Below are positions 43,345-55,330 of a stretch of DNA of 64,000 nt, one piece after another. A model generated the notes under the pieces. It made no database searches. It was given only the letters and a program-made list of their open reading frames with translations, and had not been told where the DNA came from. The DNA lies in NCBI GenBank assembly GCA_900491605.1, contig UESW01004241.1:963184-1027183 (forward strand). Direction: 5' to 3'. Within the stretch, counting starts at the first letter, position 1; every line of letters starts with the position of its first letter. This stretch comes from Calamus simplicifolius. Its lineage: Eukaryota > Streptophyta > Magnoliopsida > Arecales > Arecaceae. A program made the translations under genes and the position numbers.

Positions 43345-44760
43345 TGATGACGCCCAATCACTGGTCCTGAACATCGGGAACAGACTGATTCTCGAACCTT
43401 CGCTTCACCATGTTGCCTGCAAAAAAGTCCTAGGACCGGAGAAGATTCTCCTGTGGGACCCTCCGACGCCCAAGTTAGCAATTGAGGTCACAGCAGAAGA
43501 GGAGCTCGAATGTGCTCTTTTTAGATGAAAAAGGTGTTCCCGGGGAGGAGGGATTCCTCTCTGGGCCTTAGGATAGCAATTTTTTTGGGGTTATCATGCA
43601 TACCTGATTATTGAATGGATTCACCTTTTATAGGGGTTGACCCTGGCATGATCATGTGGGATTCCGTAAAGAAGGAATGTCCGCGGAGTTCTTGGAAGTT
43701 GTATGAATCTGCGCTGGTTGGTGGGTCATGTCCCATCGGAAAGGAAGAAAACGGCTGTTGGTGGGCTAAGTCCCATCAGCCAGTGGGGCTACTGGGTAGT
43801 TGTGTCCAGTCCCATCAGCGTGGCCAGTGGGTAGTTGGATCTGGCGTTGTCATGCGGCGCGGGTCAGAGAGGTAGCGTCCCGAGCTACCAGGGCCATGTT
43901 GGGGCAGATTTGGGAAACCGGGAAGTCTCGACTCTCCCGAGGGAGCCGAGCCTTAGCTGGGTCGGCCAGGGGTGGCCGAGGCCAGCCTCGCCGACTAGGA
44001 CGTGCCGGGGCGGGGCCGACCAGAAATGGTCGGGGCTGGCTCGGCGGGTTTGGAGACGCCGGGGATGAGAGGGGCCGACTAGGAATGGTCGGGGCTGACT
44101 CGGCAGGCTTGGAGACGCCGGGGCCGACTCGGCGAGCTTGGAGACGCCGGGGCCGACCAGGAATGGTCGGGGCCGACTCGGCGAGCTTGGAGACGTCGGG
44201 GCCGGCTCGGTGGGCTTGGATACGAGAGGGGCCGACCATGAATGGTCGGGGCCGGCTCGGTGGGCTTGGAGCGGGGCCGAGAGGGGCCGACCAAGAATGG
44301 TCGGGGCCGGCTCGGTGGGCTTGGAGACGCCGGGGCCGAGAGGGGCCGATCAAGAATGGTGGGGCCGGCTCGGTGGGCTTGGAGACGCCGGGGCCAAGAG
44401 GGGCCGACCAGAATGGTTGGGGCCGGCTCGGTGGGCTTAGAGATGTTGGGGCCGGCTCGGCGGGCTTGGAGACACCGAGGCCGGGGCCGGCTCGGCGGGC
44501 TTGGAGATGCCGAGGCCGAGAGGGGCCGACCAGGAATGGTCGGGGCCGGCTCGGCGGGCTTGGAGACGCCGAGGCGGGCTTGGAGACGCCGAGGCCGAGA
44601 GGGGCCAACCAGGAATGGTCGGGGCTGGCTCGGTGGACTTGGAGACACCGGGGACGAGAGGGGCCGATCAGGAATGGTCGGGGCCGACTCGGCGGGCTTG
44701 GAAACGCACTAATGTTTTGATTTTATCGAAATTACCCTTGTGGCTACATCAGCCACATCA
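43345..44760 (-). repeat. 5' LTR of the Tat element at 40622-44760
   Basis: On the minus strand it starts TGATGTGGCTGATGTAGC at 44760 and ends GGGCGTCATCA at 43345, just before GATTGGCGCGCCAGG. The shared motif CTTGGGCGTCGGAGGG lies at about 43459-43474. A TATA-like CTATAAAAGG is near 43630. Confidence 0.85.
43960..44700 (-). repeat. LTR minisatellite, about 59-bp unit
   Basis: About twelve units with GAATGGTCGGGGCCGGCTCG, GCGGGCTTGGAGACGCCGGG and GCCGAGAGGGGCCGACCA, some shortened. Open frames on both strands across it are repeat by-products. Confidence 0.9.
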
Positions 44761-46387
44761 ATTAGATTTCTTTTATTCATAATATTCAAGCTTAGGAAGC
44801 AAAACATACAATGCGATGCTATGGAACAAAGTAATATAATAGCACGGAACAAAGTCCAGCACAAGACTAGCATATATATGATCTTAGTAGACATCTCAAG
44901 CATAGGAGACCCTCACTCGGATCTGGCCGTACTTTCCATTAATAAACTTCTCAGATGAGGTTGCGAGTTGAGCAGGGAACTCTGCAGTGCCCTTGGCGAT
45001 CTCATCGTGATCATAGAGATCCGCCCGAACCATGAGGGAGGAGTCCAATGGCACAGCTACAACGGATCTCGACAGCGGGATGATCTGCCCAGGACGTACA
45101 TCTATGTGCTCGTTGGATGCCTTCCGAAGAGCTCGCTTTCACCTATGCTATTGTGAGCCGTGAGACTTCCGTAAACAGCGGCCGGGTTTTCCGATCTCCC
45201 TTTCCCTTTATGAGCGTAACCTCCACTTTGGCCTCTGCCGCTTTGCTCAACACCGCGTAGTTCACCGTCACGGAACCATACTGGCCGTCGACGCTGTCGA
45301 ACAAGGGCTCGTCGTAGACATTGGCGAGGTCGTAAGAATCCCATGGATCCGGCAGCGGTTGAAGCCGTCGACTTTACCGTCCGAAAAAGGATTGGAATTC
45401 CTATCCTTGAGATCCAAATCGAACCAGAAGTTATCAAAGGCCCAAGTGGCTCGATTTGGGCCAGTCAGTAAACCATGGTGGAATGAACGAAGATGGTGGA
45501 ATGAACGAAGATGGTGATTTGCGATATGCCGATTTGCCCCCGATTTGCCTTTTTATAGCTCGCGGGGATTGGGGATAAGGATTACCGTCCAAAGCGACAT
45601 AAAGGATCGGAAATCTGGCGCTGGTATCCTGGTTGTACAAAATTAAAATAATCTTCTTCCCCCGGAGGCTTTAAATAGGATTCTTGCACACGATAGCACT
45701 GGGGCGTTGGAGGTGTGTAAGCATGGCATTATTTTTTTAATGCATTTAATGCATTAAATGCATCAATTGGCATTTTATACATGGGTTCATCTTGGCAACG
45801 GGGAATTGTTTGTTTTAATGCATTTAATGCATTAAATGCATTAATTGACATTCTATGCATGAGTGCAACGGAAATCGTGGGAGAGTGAACTCTCGGATGT
45901 CGTATTTTTTAGGAAGCAACCGGCTTTTGTATTTCAATTTTTTTATATTTTAATATTTTGCTGACATAAATAAATAAATAAATTTTTAATGCATTTAATG
46001 TATTAAATGTATTAATTGGCATTTTATGTATGGGTCACTTTGGCAACGGAAATCGTGGGGGAGTGAACGCTCGGATGTCGTATTTTTAGGAAATGCGTTA
46101 CCAAGCAAGCGGCTCTTCGTATTTCAATTTTTTTCATATTTTGATATTTTGCTGATATAAATAAATAAAGGGATAAGGGGCCAGAATGTTGAGTCATAAA
46201 TCAAAGTTTTATTCATTAAAATAAATTATTTTTTATTATAAAAATAATTTTAAAATAAAAAAATTATTTTTGATATGAATTGGAACTATAAAATGATATA
46301 TCTTAATTAAATTCAAATAATAATATTTTTATACATAATAAATTTATTTATCATTTTAAATTGAACTAATTGAAATAAAATATCACT
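44761..46387 (-). repeat. Duplicated copy of the DUF6598 locus segment
   Basis: This segment matches about 4650-6725 over the gene, its upstream region and the AT-rich flank, with indels. It lacks the LINE insert found in the other copy. It begins exactly at the Tat LTR end. Confidence 0.85.
44896..45476 (-). pseudogene. DUF6598 pseudogene (duplicate of the gene at 4786-5502)
   Basis: The C-terminal half is nearly identical to the intact gene. The frame is broken by single-base losses where CTTCCGGAAG became CTTCCGAAG (about 45123) and where the adjacent CCGATCTCCC stretch changed (about 45190), and by a small change near 45345. The N-terminal coding part, from the start codon to about the AKNALLTGPN region, is deleted and replaced by a short duplicated ATGGTGGAATGAACGAAG sequence (45475-45512). 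A TATA box remains at about 45550. No functional protein is expected. Confidence 0.85.
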
Positions 46388-46800
46388 AACATGACATCTT
46401 TTGTGTAGATGATTCATAAAGGATCTGAATGTTATGTATATGTATGTAGTCGGTCCAAAAAAAAGATTAATACTGAATTATATAGTGAATCCAAAGAAAG
46501 ATTAATACTTGACCAAACTATATGCTCTATGTCAAGTCTGAACGGCGGGCTGATTTGCTCAGAACGTACATCTATGTGCTCGTTGGATGCCTTCCGAAAG
46601 AAATAGTTAGCTTCTAACGAATTAAAATACTGTAAAATATAATAACTTTTAAATTTATTTATTTATTGACTGTATCCGTGGCCCTTTTTATTATGGCGAT
46701 GGTGGCTACGTGCCTTTCCCAATGCAAGCTTGAGTCCGTCCTCACATAGCCACGAACATTTTTTTCTTTTTTTATGTGGATGATTTCCCTTTTATGTAAA
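46388..46800 (-). pseudogene. Second DUF6598-locus fragment, as at 37223
   Basis: Matches 37230-37600: TATGTAGTCGGTCC, a coding scrap (GGCGGGCTGATTTGCTCAGA, CATCTATGTGCTCGTTGG), then AAATAGTTAGCTTCTAACG and GGCCCTTTTTATTATGGCGA. It directly follows the duplicated segment, so two different pieces of the locus are adjacent here. Confidence 0.75.
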
Positions 46801-46943
46801 TTCACTGGCGAAATATTACCATCCATGCTGAACCATAGTTGTGCTCTCTTGTAGCTAAGGGTGGCCCTGAGCCGAGCCAAACCAAGCTTCAGCCGAGCCA
46901 AAGAGAAGAAAGAGGGTCCAAGTGGTTGAGCCAGGTCAGGGCA

Positions 46944-47191
46944 TGTTGGAAATTGAAAAGACTCTTCGTATCCCAAGCCATTGGAAATTGAAGAGACTCT
47001 TCGTATCCCAAGCTCATCTTGGACTTGGAGTTTTTTTTTGAAATTGTTATCTAGGGAATTATGTTTACTTATTGTTGCTGGTTTCCATATTTGCTTTAAT
47101 TATTCTGTTTCTTTAAGGGTCTATAAATATTATGTAATCCTTCCGTTTACAATGCAATAGAAAAACTATTCAATATTTCCTTCTTCCAACA
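46944..47191 (+). repeat. Copia 5' LTR (248 bp)
   Basis: TGTTGGAAATTG ... CTTCCAACA. A 35-bp segment starting TTGGAAATTGAA is tandemly duplicated inside it (46946 and 46981). A TATA box TCTATAAATATT is near 47131. Confidence 0.93.
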
Positions 47192-47193
47192 TC

Positions 47194-47206
47194 TGGTATC
47201 AGAGCC
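47194..47206 (+). promoter_or_regulatory. Copia primer-binding site
   Basis: TGGTATCAGAGCC starts two bases after the LTR end and is complementary to the 3' end of plant initiator tRNA-Met. Confidence 0.93.
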
Positions 47207-47283
47207 TGGTTGGCTAAGTTGTTCTCGGATAAGATAGCTTCTGTGAGTAGTGCCGGGAATGTCCAACCTCAACTCCCAAGGTT

Positions 47284-50200
47284 TGATGGAAATGTCCAAC
47301 CTCAACTCCCAAGGTTTGATGGAAAGAATTTGAGCATTGGAAGATCCAGATGGAGGTGCTGTTCGGTTTTCAGGAGCTGACCGAGATTATTGAAGAAGGA
47401 TTCGTCGAGCCGGGAGCAACGGCATATTCGACAATGGAGGAGCAGAAGACAACAAAAGAAAATCGTAAGAAAGATCGTAAGGCTCTCTTTTACATCTTTC
47501 AAGCGATAGATTCGTCAATATTTGAAAAAGTGGCGAATTCGAAGACGGCAAAGGAAGCATGGGATACTCTCATCAAAATTTACAAAGGTGTTGAGAAGGT
47601 CCAAAAGGTTCGGCTTCAGACTCTTCGTCGACAATATAAGCTCCTTCAGATGGAAAAGTCGGAGTCCATTTCCGACTATTTCTTACGGGTCTTGACTCTT
47701 GTCAATCAAATGAAGGCCAATGGTGAGACTATTGGTGATCAACTTATTGTCGAGAAGATCCTTCGGATGCTAACGTTACAGTTTGAATATATTGTAACTT
47801 CCATCGAAGAGTCACGTGACCTCTCTGTTTTGACCGTGGATGAGTTGGTTGGCTCTCTACAAATGCATGAGCAACGACTCAAGGAGAAGTCCAAGACGGT
47901 GGAGGCCAAGACGGTGGAGGAGGCTCTTCAAAGCCAGTTGGTGTTGCCTGATGACAAGAAGAATCTTTCTACTCAAATGAAAGATAAAAGGCGGCAGGAG
48001 AAGCAACCTCGACAACAAAAAGATAAGTCCCATATTCAATGTTTTAATTGTAAAAAGTATGGGCATTATAAATCTGAGTGTCGAAACAAAAGATCTGTTG
48101 GTCAAAAGTTTCATGCTAAAGTAGCAAGTTCTGTCGACAGATTTGATGATGAGCATGATAATGCTCTTTTATTCACGTGTGATGCTTCGGTGGAGAACCA
48201 TAAGAATGTTTGGTACTTAGACACTGGATGCAGTAATCACATGTGTGGTGAAAAGAAGTTATTCTCACATTTTGATGACACCTTTCGTTCGGAGGTGAGG
48301 TTCGGGAATGATACAAAATTTCCTATCATGGGAAAGGGAAGCATTAAAATCAAGATGAAAGATGGATCGGTTTCAACCATTTCCAACATCCATTATGTTC
48401 CTGGCCTTCGAGAGAATCTCCTGAGCATAGGACAGTTGTCCGAGCGAGGCTATCACATAATCATCAAGGATGAGGTTTGCATGATTCATGATGGCAAAGG
48501 AGGATTGATTGCGAAGGTAAAAATGGCTCAAAATCGCCTTTTTCCTTTGTATATTAATTATGCTACATCGTGTTTTAGTGCCTCGGTGCAAGATTCTTCA
48601 TGGCTTTGGCACAAGCGGTTCGAACATGTGAATTTCGACAGCTTGAAGCTATTGTGTCGAAAGAAGATGGTGCGATGTATGTCCGAAATTTTTTCTCCAA
48701 AGGAGATCTGCGAACCATGCGTCATTGGGAAGAAATCTAGAGCAAGCTTCCCTTCAGGACAATCATGGAGAGCGTTGAAGCCATTAGAGTTAGTTCACTC
48801 CGATCTCTGCGGACCGCTCGGTGAATCATCGAATTGAGGTACAGGTATTTTGTTACCTTCATCGATGACTTTAGCAAAAAAACATGGGTTTATTTCTTGA
48901 AGCAGAAGTCCGACGCCATCGATGCTTTCAAAGAGTTTAAAGCCTATGTTGAAAACCAAAGTGGGCACAAAATTCGGATTCTCCGAACTGATCGTGGCAC
49001 AGAATATTTGGTTGGTGATGGTTTCTTCAAGCAATGCGGCATCAAGCATCAATTGACAGCACGGTATACTCCTCAACAGAACGGAGTAGCAGAAAGGAAA
49101 AACCGCACTATTGTCGATATGGTACGTACTATGCTTCATTCTAAACATTTGCCAAAGCATTTCTGGGCGGAGGCGGTTGCTTGTGCTATTTATTTGTTGA
49201 ACAGATGTCCCACTAAAGGTCTTGAGTTCAAGACACCAACGGAGGTATGGAGTGGTCGAATCCCTTCAGTTCTGCATCTTCGTGTGTTTGGGTGTATTGC
49301 TTATGCCCATGTGCCAAATGAGCTACGTAAGAAGCTTGATGAGAAGAGCGAGAAGTGCATCTTCTTCGGTTACAGCAATGAGACAAAGGGATATCGATTG
49401 TATAATCCAGTAACAAAAAAGGTCATTATCAGTCGAGATGTTACCTTCGACCAGGAAGGAGAGTGGACTTGGAACTCAGAAGACAAGAAGCAGTTTCGCT
49501 TCGTCCTAGATGAGGAGGAGACGGTTCAGCCCGATTCAGATAGTCAATCTGAACCATAGCAGCTTCGATGGAAATAGGTTCGATAGCAGGGACTACAACA
49601 GCAGTTACTTCATCAAATCCTGTCGAACATCTTACTGAAAGTTCCTCACGTCCACGGCGAGAACGAGTTTTGCCAACTCGTTTAAGGGATTGCATTTTGT
49701 CAAAAGATGATGATCCCTCTGATGAAGAAATTATCAATTTTGCTCTTTTTGCAGATTGTCATCCCACAAAGTTTCAGGAGGCTTCCCAAGATGATGATTG
49801 GGTTCGTGCGATGGATGATGAGATCCATGCAATCGAGAAAAATGATACATGGGAGCTCACTTCTCTTCCAGAAGGCAAGAAGTCCATCGGCGTAAAGTGG
49901 GTCTATAAGATCAAGTACAAGCCTAATGGTGATGTTGATCGGTTGAAGGCTCGGCTTGTAGTCAAGGGTTACAAACAAAAACCCGGGATTGACTATTTTG
50001 AGGTATTTGCTCCGGTTGCGAGGATGGATACTATTCATATGATTTTTGCTTTAGCTGCTCAAAGATGCTGGAAAATACATCAAATGGATGTTAAGTCCGC
50101 ATTTCTCAATGGCGTACTTGAGGAGGGGTGTATGTGGATCAACCTGAGGGTTATGTCAAGAAAGGACAAGAGGGCTTTGTCTACAAATTGAAGAAAGCTC

Positions 50201-51296
50201 TTTACGGCCTTAAGCAAGCCCCACGAGCATGGTATACCAGAATTGATTCTTATTTTCTGAATCACGGTTTTACTAGGTGTCCTTATGAGCATACTTTATA
50301 TGTAAAAATTGGCTTGAATGGTGAGATGCTCATTGTTTGCTTATATGTCGATGATCTCATATTTACTGGAGATTGTCAAGAGATGATTTGTGACTTCAGG
50401 GAGGCTATGACTCATGAGTTCGAGATGGCGGACATGGGTCTGATGTATTATTTTCTCGGCCTAGAAGTTACACAATCGGAGGATGGTATTTTTATTTGTC
50501 AACAAAAGTATGCCAAGGATATTCTTGAGCGTTTTAAGATGGCTACTTGTAAACCAATTAGCACTCCCATGGAGGACAGATTGAAGTTGACAAAAGACGG
50601 AAGTGGTTCCGAAGTCGATCCTAGTTATTTCAAGAGGCTAGTAGGGAGTCTGAGATATTTGACTTCTACCAGGCCAGATCTTGTTTTTAGTGTTGGAATG
50701 ATAAGCAGATTTATGGAGATTCCTAGACAATCACATTTGCAGGCGGCAAAAAGAATTCTACGATACATTAAAGGTACTATAAATGATGGTGTATTCTATA
50801 CTGCTTCTAATGTTTTTCAACTTGTAGGATATACAGACAGTGATTGGGGAGGTGATATTGGAGAAAGAAAGAGTACTTCCGGGTATGTTTTCTCTCTAGG
50901 AAATAAAATTTTTTCCTGATCTTCAAAGAAGCAGCAGGTGGTTGCTTTGTCCAGTGCTGAAGCGGAATATATAGCAGCGGCTTATTGTGCTACTCAAGCA
51001 ATTTGGTTGCGTTCGATGCTTGCTGAGTTACAGCATAAGCAGAAGCATTCGACGATGATTTATTGTGATAACAAGTCAGCAATTGCCCTTGCAAAGAATC
51101 CAGTCTTCCATGGAAGAAGCAAGCACATTGATATAAAGTACACTTCATTCGAGATCTGGTGAAATCTGAGGAGATTGTGCTGCAGTATTGCAAGACGGAA
51201 GACCAAGTGGCTGATATGTTCACTAAGCCGTTGAAGTCAGATTCCTTCCTCAAACTCAAGAGACTGATCGGCATAGTCAAGATGACCTCGGTCTAA
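47284..51296 (+). pseudogene. Copia gag-pol polyprotein, broken
   Basis: Domains in order: gag (QMEVLFGFQELTEIIEEGFV; LRRQYKLLQMEKSESISDYF), CCHC knuckle CFNCKKYGHYKSEC (48040-48081), protease WYLDTGCSNHMCG, GAG-pre-integrase LWHKRFEHVNFDSLKLL, integrase (ELVHSDLCGPLG; RTDRGTEYL; NGVAERKNRT), RT (KWVYKIKYKPNGDVDRLKAR; YGLKQAPRAWYTRID; YVDDLIFTGD) and RNase H (YTDSDWGGD; SSAEAEYIAA), ending TAA 51294-51296. Lesions: one base lost near 47329, a shift at about 48833, a stop at 49557-49559, a shift near 50125, TGA for Trp at 50917-50919 and a shift near 51140. A 33-bp in-frame tandem duplication lies at about 47258-47323. Confidence 0.93.
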
Positions 51297-51303
51297 GGGA
51301 GGC

Positions 51304-51528
51304 TGTTGGAAATTGAAAAGGCTCTTCGTATCCCAAGCCATTGGAAATTGAAGAGACTCTTCGTATCCCAAGCTCATCTTGGACTTGGAGTTTTTTTTTG
51401 GAAATTGTTATCTACGGAATTATGTTTACTTATTGTTGCTGGTTTCCATATTTGCTTCTATAAATATTATGTAATTCTTCCGTTTACAATGCAATAGAAA
51501 AACTATTCAATATTTCCTTCTTCCAATA
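51304..51528 (+). repeat. Copia 3' LTR (225 bp)
   Basis: Matches the 5' LTR, including the 35-bp duplication, but lacks about 23 bp before CTATAAATATT and has CA changed to TA at its end. Confidence 0.93.
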
Positions 51529-51533
51529 GGGCA

Positions 51534-53596
51534 GAACTTGGGTCAGTTATAATTGGTCTGGGTTGACTCGACGGGAATCTCTAAAAGCACAAGTCCGACC
51601 CAACTCCAGCCCATTAAAAATAAATGCATATTAAATATATCAACGTCAATAACATTTACCTGGTTAAACCAGTTGCTTTTTAAATATATAAGGTCAAATC
51701 TCTGATCTAAATTTTTTTTCAACTCGGGTGGGGCCTAACTTAATAATTAGATAAGCTCTTAAAATCAGATCCAGTCTGATTATATGGGCTGAAAACTTCA
51801 GCGGGTCATTTATTTTTCCTTTTTTTTCACCGGCACGTCACGCACGTGGCCAACCGGTGATGTCAACGTCGTTGCCAACAAGGAATTTTTACGTGGCTGA
51901 TTTGACTGATTCTATCTCGTGACAGACCTCCGTAGATGCGCTCGTAGCTATGGATGCAACTAGACTCATAAAACTTAAATTTTTTTAATCTTAATTTTAA
52001 TTTTATTTATAAAATATCAATTTTAATTCTAATTCTAATCCTATTTGTAAAACTTCAATTCTAATTCTATTTTTAAAAATCGGGTTCGAATTGAGTTTGA
52101 GGTTGAAATTCGGGTTGACGAGAAAAAAAAAAAGTTTTTTCTAAAGTAAATAAACACCGAATTATGGATCCCAAAGACAAAAAAAATCCCTTACCTAACG
52201 CATAAGCTGGACTCGGGGCTTTAACACTGTATTAAAAAAAAGGTCTTAACTGAAAAAAAAAAGAAGAGGAGGAGGTGTCGTAAACAAAGAAAAGAAGGAG
52301 ACGAAATGTGAAACGAAATGTACGGGTGGTCCACCTTTATGTTTGTCCTTTTTCTCGCCTGCGACCGATAGTCTTGCCCTCCTCGCCCTCAAGTTGATCA
52401 TCTCGTCCGACTCGATTAGCGCCTTCAATGCCGCCAAAATTCTAATGCTGATAAACTACCCCCATTCGGGTAACCCTCGGGTTTGGGTTGCGGTCAACCC
52501 TAACCCGGGTCAATTGCAAATTGGGCCGGGTTAAACCCGGGTCTTTTGGGTTCAGATTGGGCAAACAATATGAGTTTAAACACTGCTATAAATCGGTTCG
52601 ACGGGCCGGGTTCGGGTTGAACTCGGCCCAAGTTGCACCCCTACTCATAGCCAAAAATGCTCTTTTTTTTTGTGTTACGCGACTGGTTTTACTGATTTTT
52701 AGCTCATCATGGGCCTCCGAATATGCGCGCCATCCATGCCTCATGCATTACATGCGGATTGTAGTGGATATGTGCAAAGGAACGACAAGGCATGCATCGA
52801 ACATGGCTATTGGTCATGCGTTCATACGGACGCACATATCATAATTCATTCGTGCCATGGCCCAATGGATCATAATGCATTTCGCACGTATGAGCATGCC
52901 CAATGCACACTTTTTGTATCGAAGATGATACAAAAAGACTTTTTCACAAAGTTATCAATTTCGTTTCGTTTCAGTCGTTTCGTCCGAAACATTTCGTTTT
53001 GATGGCTTATTCGAAAAGATAAGCCCTATATTTTGCTTCCGAAGATTTTTCGGTTATTTCGGTGTGTTTCGGCGTATTTCTATATTTCAGGGATCAATTT
53101 GTGAATTGTTAAACCTTTCAGGATCATTTAAATATATATATATATATATATATTATATTATATTAAAAAAATCCTAATTATTCTACTTTTTTTTCGATCG
53201 CACGAATCACACCTTTCAAAAGCTCAAACTCTTTATTTTTATATTATTATTATTATTATAAAAAATATAAATTATGAATAAATTTTTTATTATATATATA
53301 TATATATTAAATAAAGCATCAAAATATTTTATTTTATAAGTAAAATAAAATATAATTTGAAATGAATTTGATAACTTTGCTTTTTCATGTGCAAAAGATT
53401 CGTCATGTCTCGTACAAAAAATAATATCTCACAACAACAAAGTAATAAAGCCAATGCCATCGTGCTGCACGTGTGACAGAAGGATTTTTTTCATTTATTT
53501 CAAGCATAAAATTTTTATCGTAGATAATATTAGACCAGCATTATTGTTTGTCGGATGAGTACAAAACATTCTTCACATGGTGTCTTAAAATGATCG
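51534..53596. other. Intergenic sequence with low-complexity tracts, no gene recognised
   Basis: Contains GGGTCGGG/CCGGGTT-rich stretches (about 52470-52640) ending GTTGCACCCCTA, ATGCAT-rich sequence (52700-52900) and (AT)n microsatellites at about 53133-53155 and 53293-53310. A 60-codon frame at 52246-52437 (-) is not recognisable. Nothing else is supported. Confidence 0.6.
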
Positions 53597-55248
53597 TGAT
53601 ATGACTGATCCTGCATCGTTAGCATAAAAGGTAACAGCAGCTAACGGAGATCACCATACCTCGACCCCGAGACCCCCTTTCGGTCTCGGGGTGCACCAAC
53701 ATTATCTCACCCCTGAGACCCCCACCGGTCTCGGCGTGAGATCATTATCTCTCGATCCTGAGACCTCCTTCCGGTCTCGGGGTACACCAGCATTATCTCA
53801 CCCCCGAGACCCCCACCGGTCTCGGGGTGAGACTACCATATCTCGACCGCGAGACCCCCCTTCGGTCTCGGGGTGCACCAGCATTATCTCACCCCCGAGA
53901 CCCCTACCGGTCTCGGGGTGAGACCACCATATCTCGACCCCGAGAACCCCTTCCGGTCTCGGGGTGCACCAGCATTATCTTACCCCCGAGACCCCCACCG
54001 GTCTCAGGGTGAGATCATTATATCTCGACCCCGAGACCCCCCTTCGGTCTCGGGGTGCACTAGCATTATCTCACCCCCGAGACCCCCACCGGTCTCAGGG
54101 TGAGATCATTATATCTCGACCCCGAGACCCCCTTCCGGTCTTGGGGTGTACCAGCATTATCTCACCCCCGAGACCCGCACCGGTCTCGGGGTGAGATCAT
54201 TATCTCTCGACCTTGAGACCCCCTTTCGGTCTCGGGGTGCACCAGCATTATCTCACCCCCGAGACCCCAACCAGTCTTAGGGTGAGACAACCATATCTCG
54301 ACCTCGAGACCCCCCTTCGGTCTCTGGGTGCACCAGCATTATCTCATCCCCGAGACCCCCCCCGGTCTCGGGGTGCATCAGCATTATCTCATGGGGGGTT
54401 CTCGGGGTGCATCAGCATTATCTCATCCCGGCCTCCAGCGACGGCCTTTGGCTCCGGCCTCCAACGCCGGCCTCCAGCGACGGCCTTCAGCAACGGCCTC
54501 CAGCGCCGGTTCCAATGGAATGAGGTAAACGGAACCCCCTCCGGTCTTGGGGTGGGATCATCGTTTCTCGATCCCAAGACCGGAGGCCCCGATCTCGGGG
54601 TGGGATCATCGTATCTCGATCCTGAGTCCCCCTCCGGTCTTGGGGTGCGCAGGTATCATCAACAGTTAGCACGCGGACCAGCCTTCGAACCAAATGACAG
54701 CTCCGGACCACCTGACGCGCCCACGTGACTTTCCATGCGCCCGTGGTTGCTTGCGGCCATGCCTCATAACGACGTATGGTGCACTGCATGTTCCTGTGTG
54801 TGACTGTGTCCCGTTACGGAGTACGACTCACTACCACTTGCACTGTGCGCGGTCGCGTCAAGCAACGACGCACACCAAATACAACCGCGTTTGTTAGACA
54901 CGTGTAACACCTTGTTGACAGGTATCGCAGGACGCCTCCGGCGTGCATAGTGATGGTACGACGATAATCTTTCGGAACAGTAAGATGGGATATTCGGACA
55001 GGTATAAAAATGCACGCCCGCGCTGTAAGGATCCGAACTCTGGTTTTCTAGCTTTCTTCCTCCTAGCAAAACCCTAACTGTCTCAGCTCATTTCCGCTGA
55101 GCGGTTCTTGTCTGAGCCCAAGTAACTGACTTGAGCGTCGGAGGGTCCCCACCGGAACAACCGGTCTCCGGGGACTTTTCTTGCAGGGGTCCGAAGAGAA
55201 GGACGTCCATCTTCCCCGACGTTTGAAGAAGGTGACTTGGCATCATCA
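53597..55248 (+). repeat. 5' LTR of the Tat element at 53597 (1.65 kb)
   Basis: Starts TGATATGACTGATCCTGC, ends GGCATCATCA. It contains the hairpin minisatellite, a TATA box (GTATAAAAATG near 55000) and CTTGAGCGTCGGAGGG (55130-55145). Confidence 0.88.
53655..54420 (+). repeat. LTR minisatellite, 91-bp dimeric unit
   Basis: About eight copies of a 91-bp unit made of two related halves, each with CCCGAGACC ... GGTCTCGGG dyads, and either CAGCATTATCTCACC or ATCATTATATCTCGACC. Proline/arginine-rich frames across it are by-products. Confidence 0.9.
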
Positions 55249-55330
55249 GATTGGCACGCCAGGTAGGGGGAAGAAAGAGAAAGATATCGAACCAGTAGTC
55301 TACTTTCCCTCCCTTCAAGCTCTTGAAGCT

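Larger units (their letters stand above)
40622..44760 (-). mobile_element. Tat-lineage Ty3/gypsy retrotransposon, truncated in RT
   Basis: Minus-strand order: LTR (44760-43345), TTGGCGCGCCAGGTAGGGGG, gag, protease, and the first part of RT, which ends at about 40622 in the DQLVDSTSGH region. It is a different family from the element at 30092: its LTR array and gag start differ. The rest of pol and the 3' LTR are absent. The outer LTR end lies exactly at the start of the duplicated DUF6598 locus. Confidence 0.88.
46944..51528 (+). mobile_element. Ty1/copia retrotransposon, full length with both LTRs
   Basis: LTRs at 46944-47191 and 51304-51528 flank gag-pol. The target-site duplication GGGCA is at 46939-46943 and 51529-51533. 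The PBS TGGTATCAGAGCC (47194-47206) matches initiator tRNA-Met priming and the polypurine tract AAGGGAGGC (51295-51303) abuts the 3' LTR. The length of about 4.6 kb is normal. Integrase lies before RT, which defines copia. Several stops and frameshifts make it defective. Confidence 0.95.

Noticed and set aside
43800..44720. A 306-codon glycine/arginine-rich ORF and its complement
   Set aside because: By-product of the 59-bp LTR minisatellite.
52246..52534. Small ORFs on both strands near 52246-52534
   Set aside because: Short, no recognisable domain, no supporting promoter or splice context.
52470..52645. Possible hAT-type element ending in GCACCCCTA
   Set aside because: The CCGGGTT-rich stretch and end resemble such elements, but no matching start or target-site duplication was found.
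53655..54700. Proline/arginine-rich proteins (also at 36349-37191 and 61336-62434)
   Set aside because: They are frames through the GAGACC/GGTCTC minisatellite of the Tat LTR.
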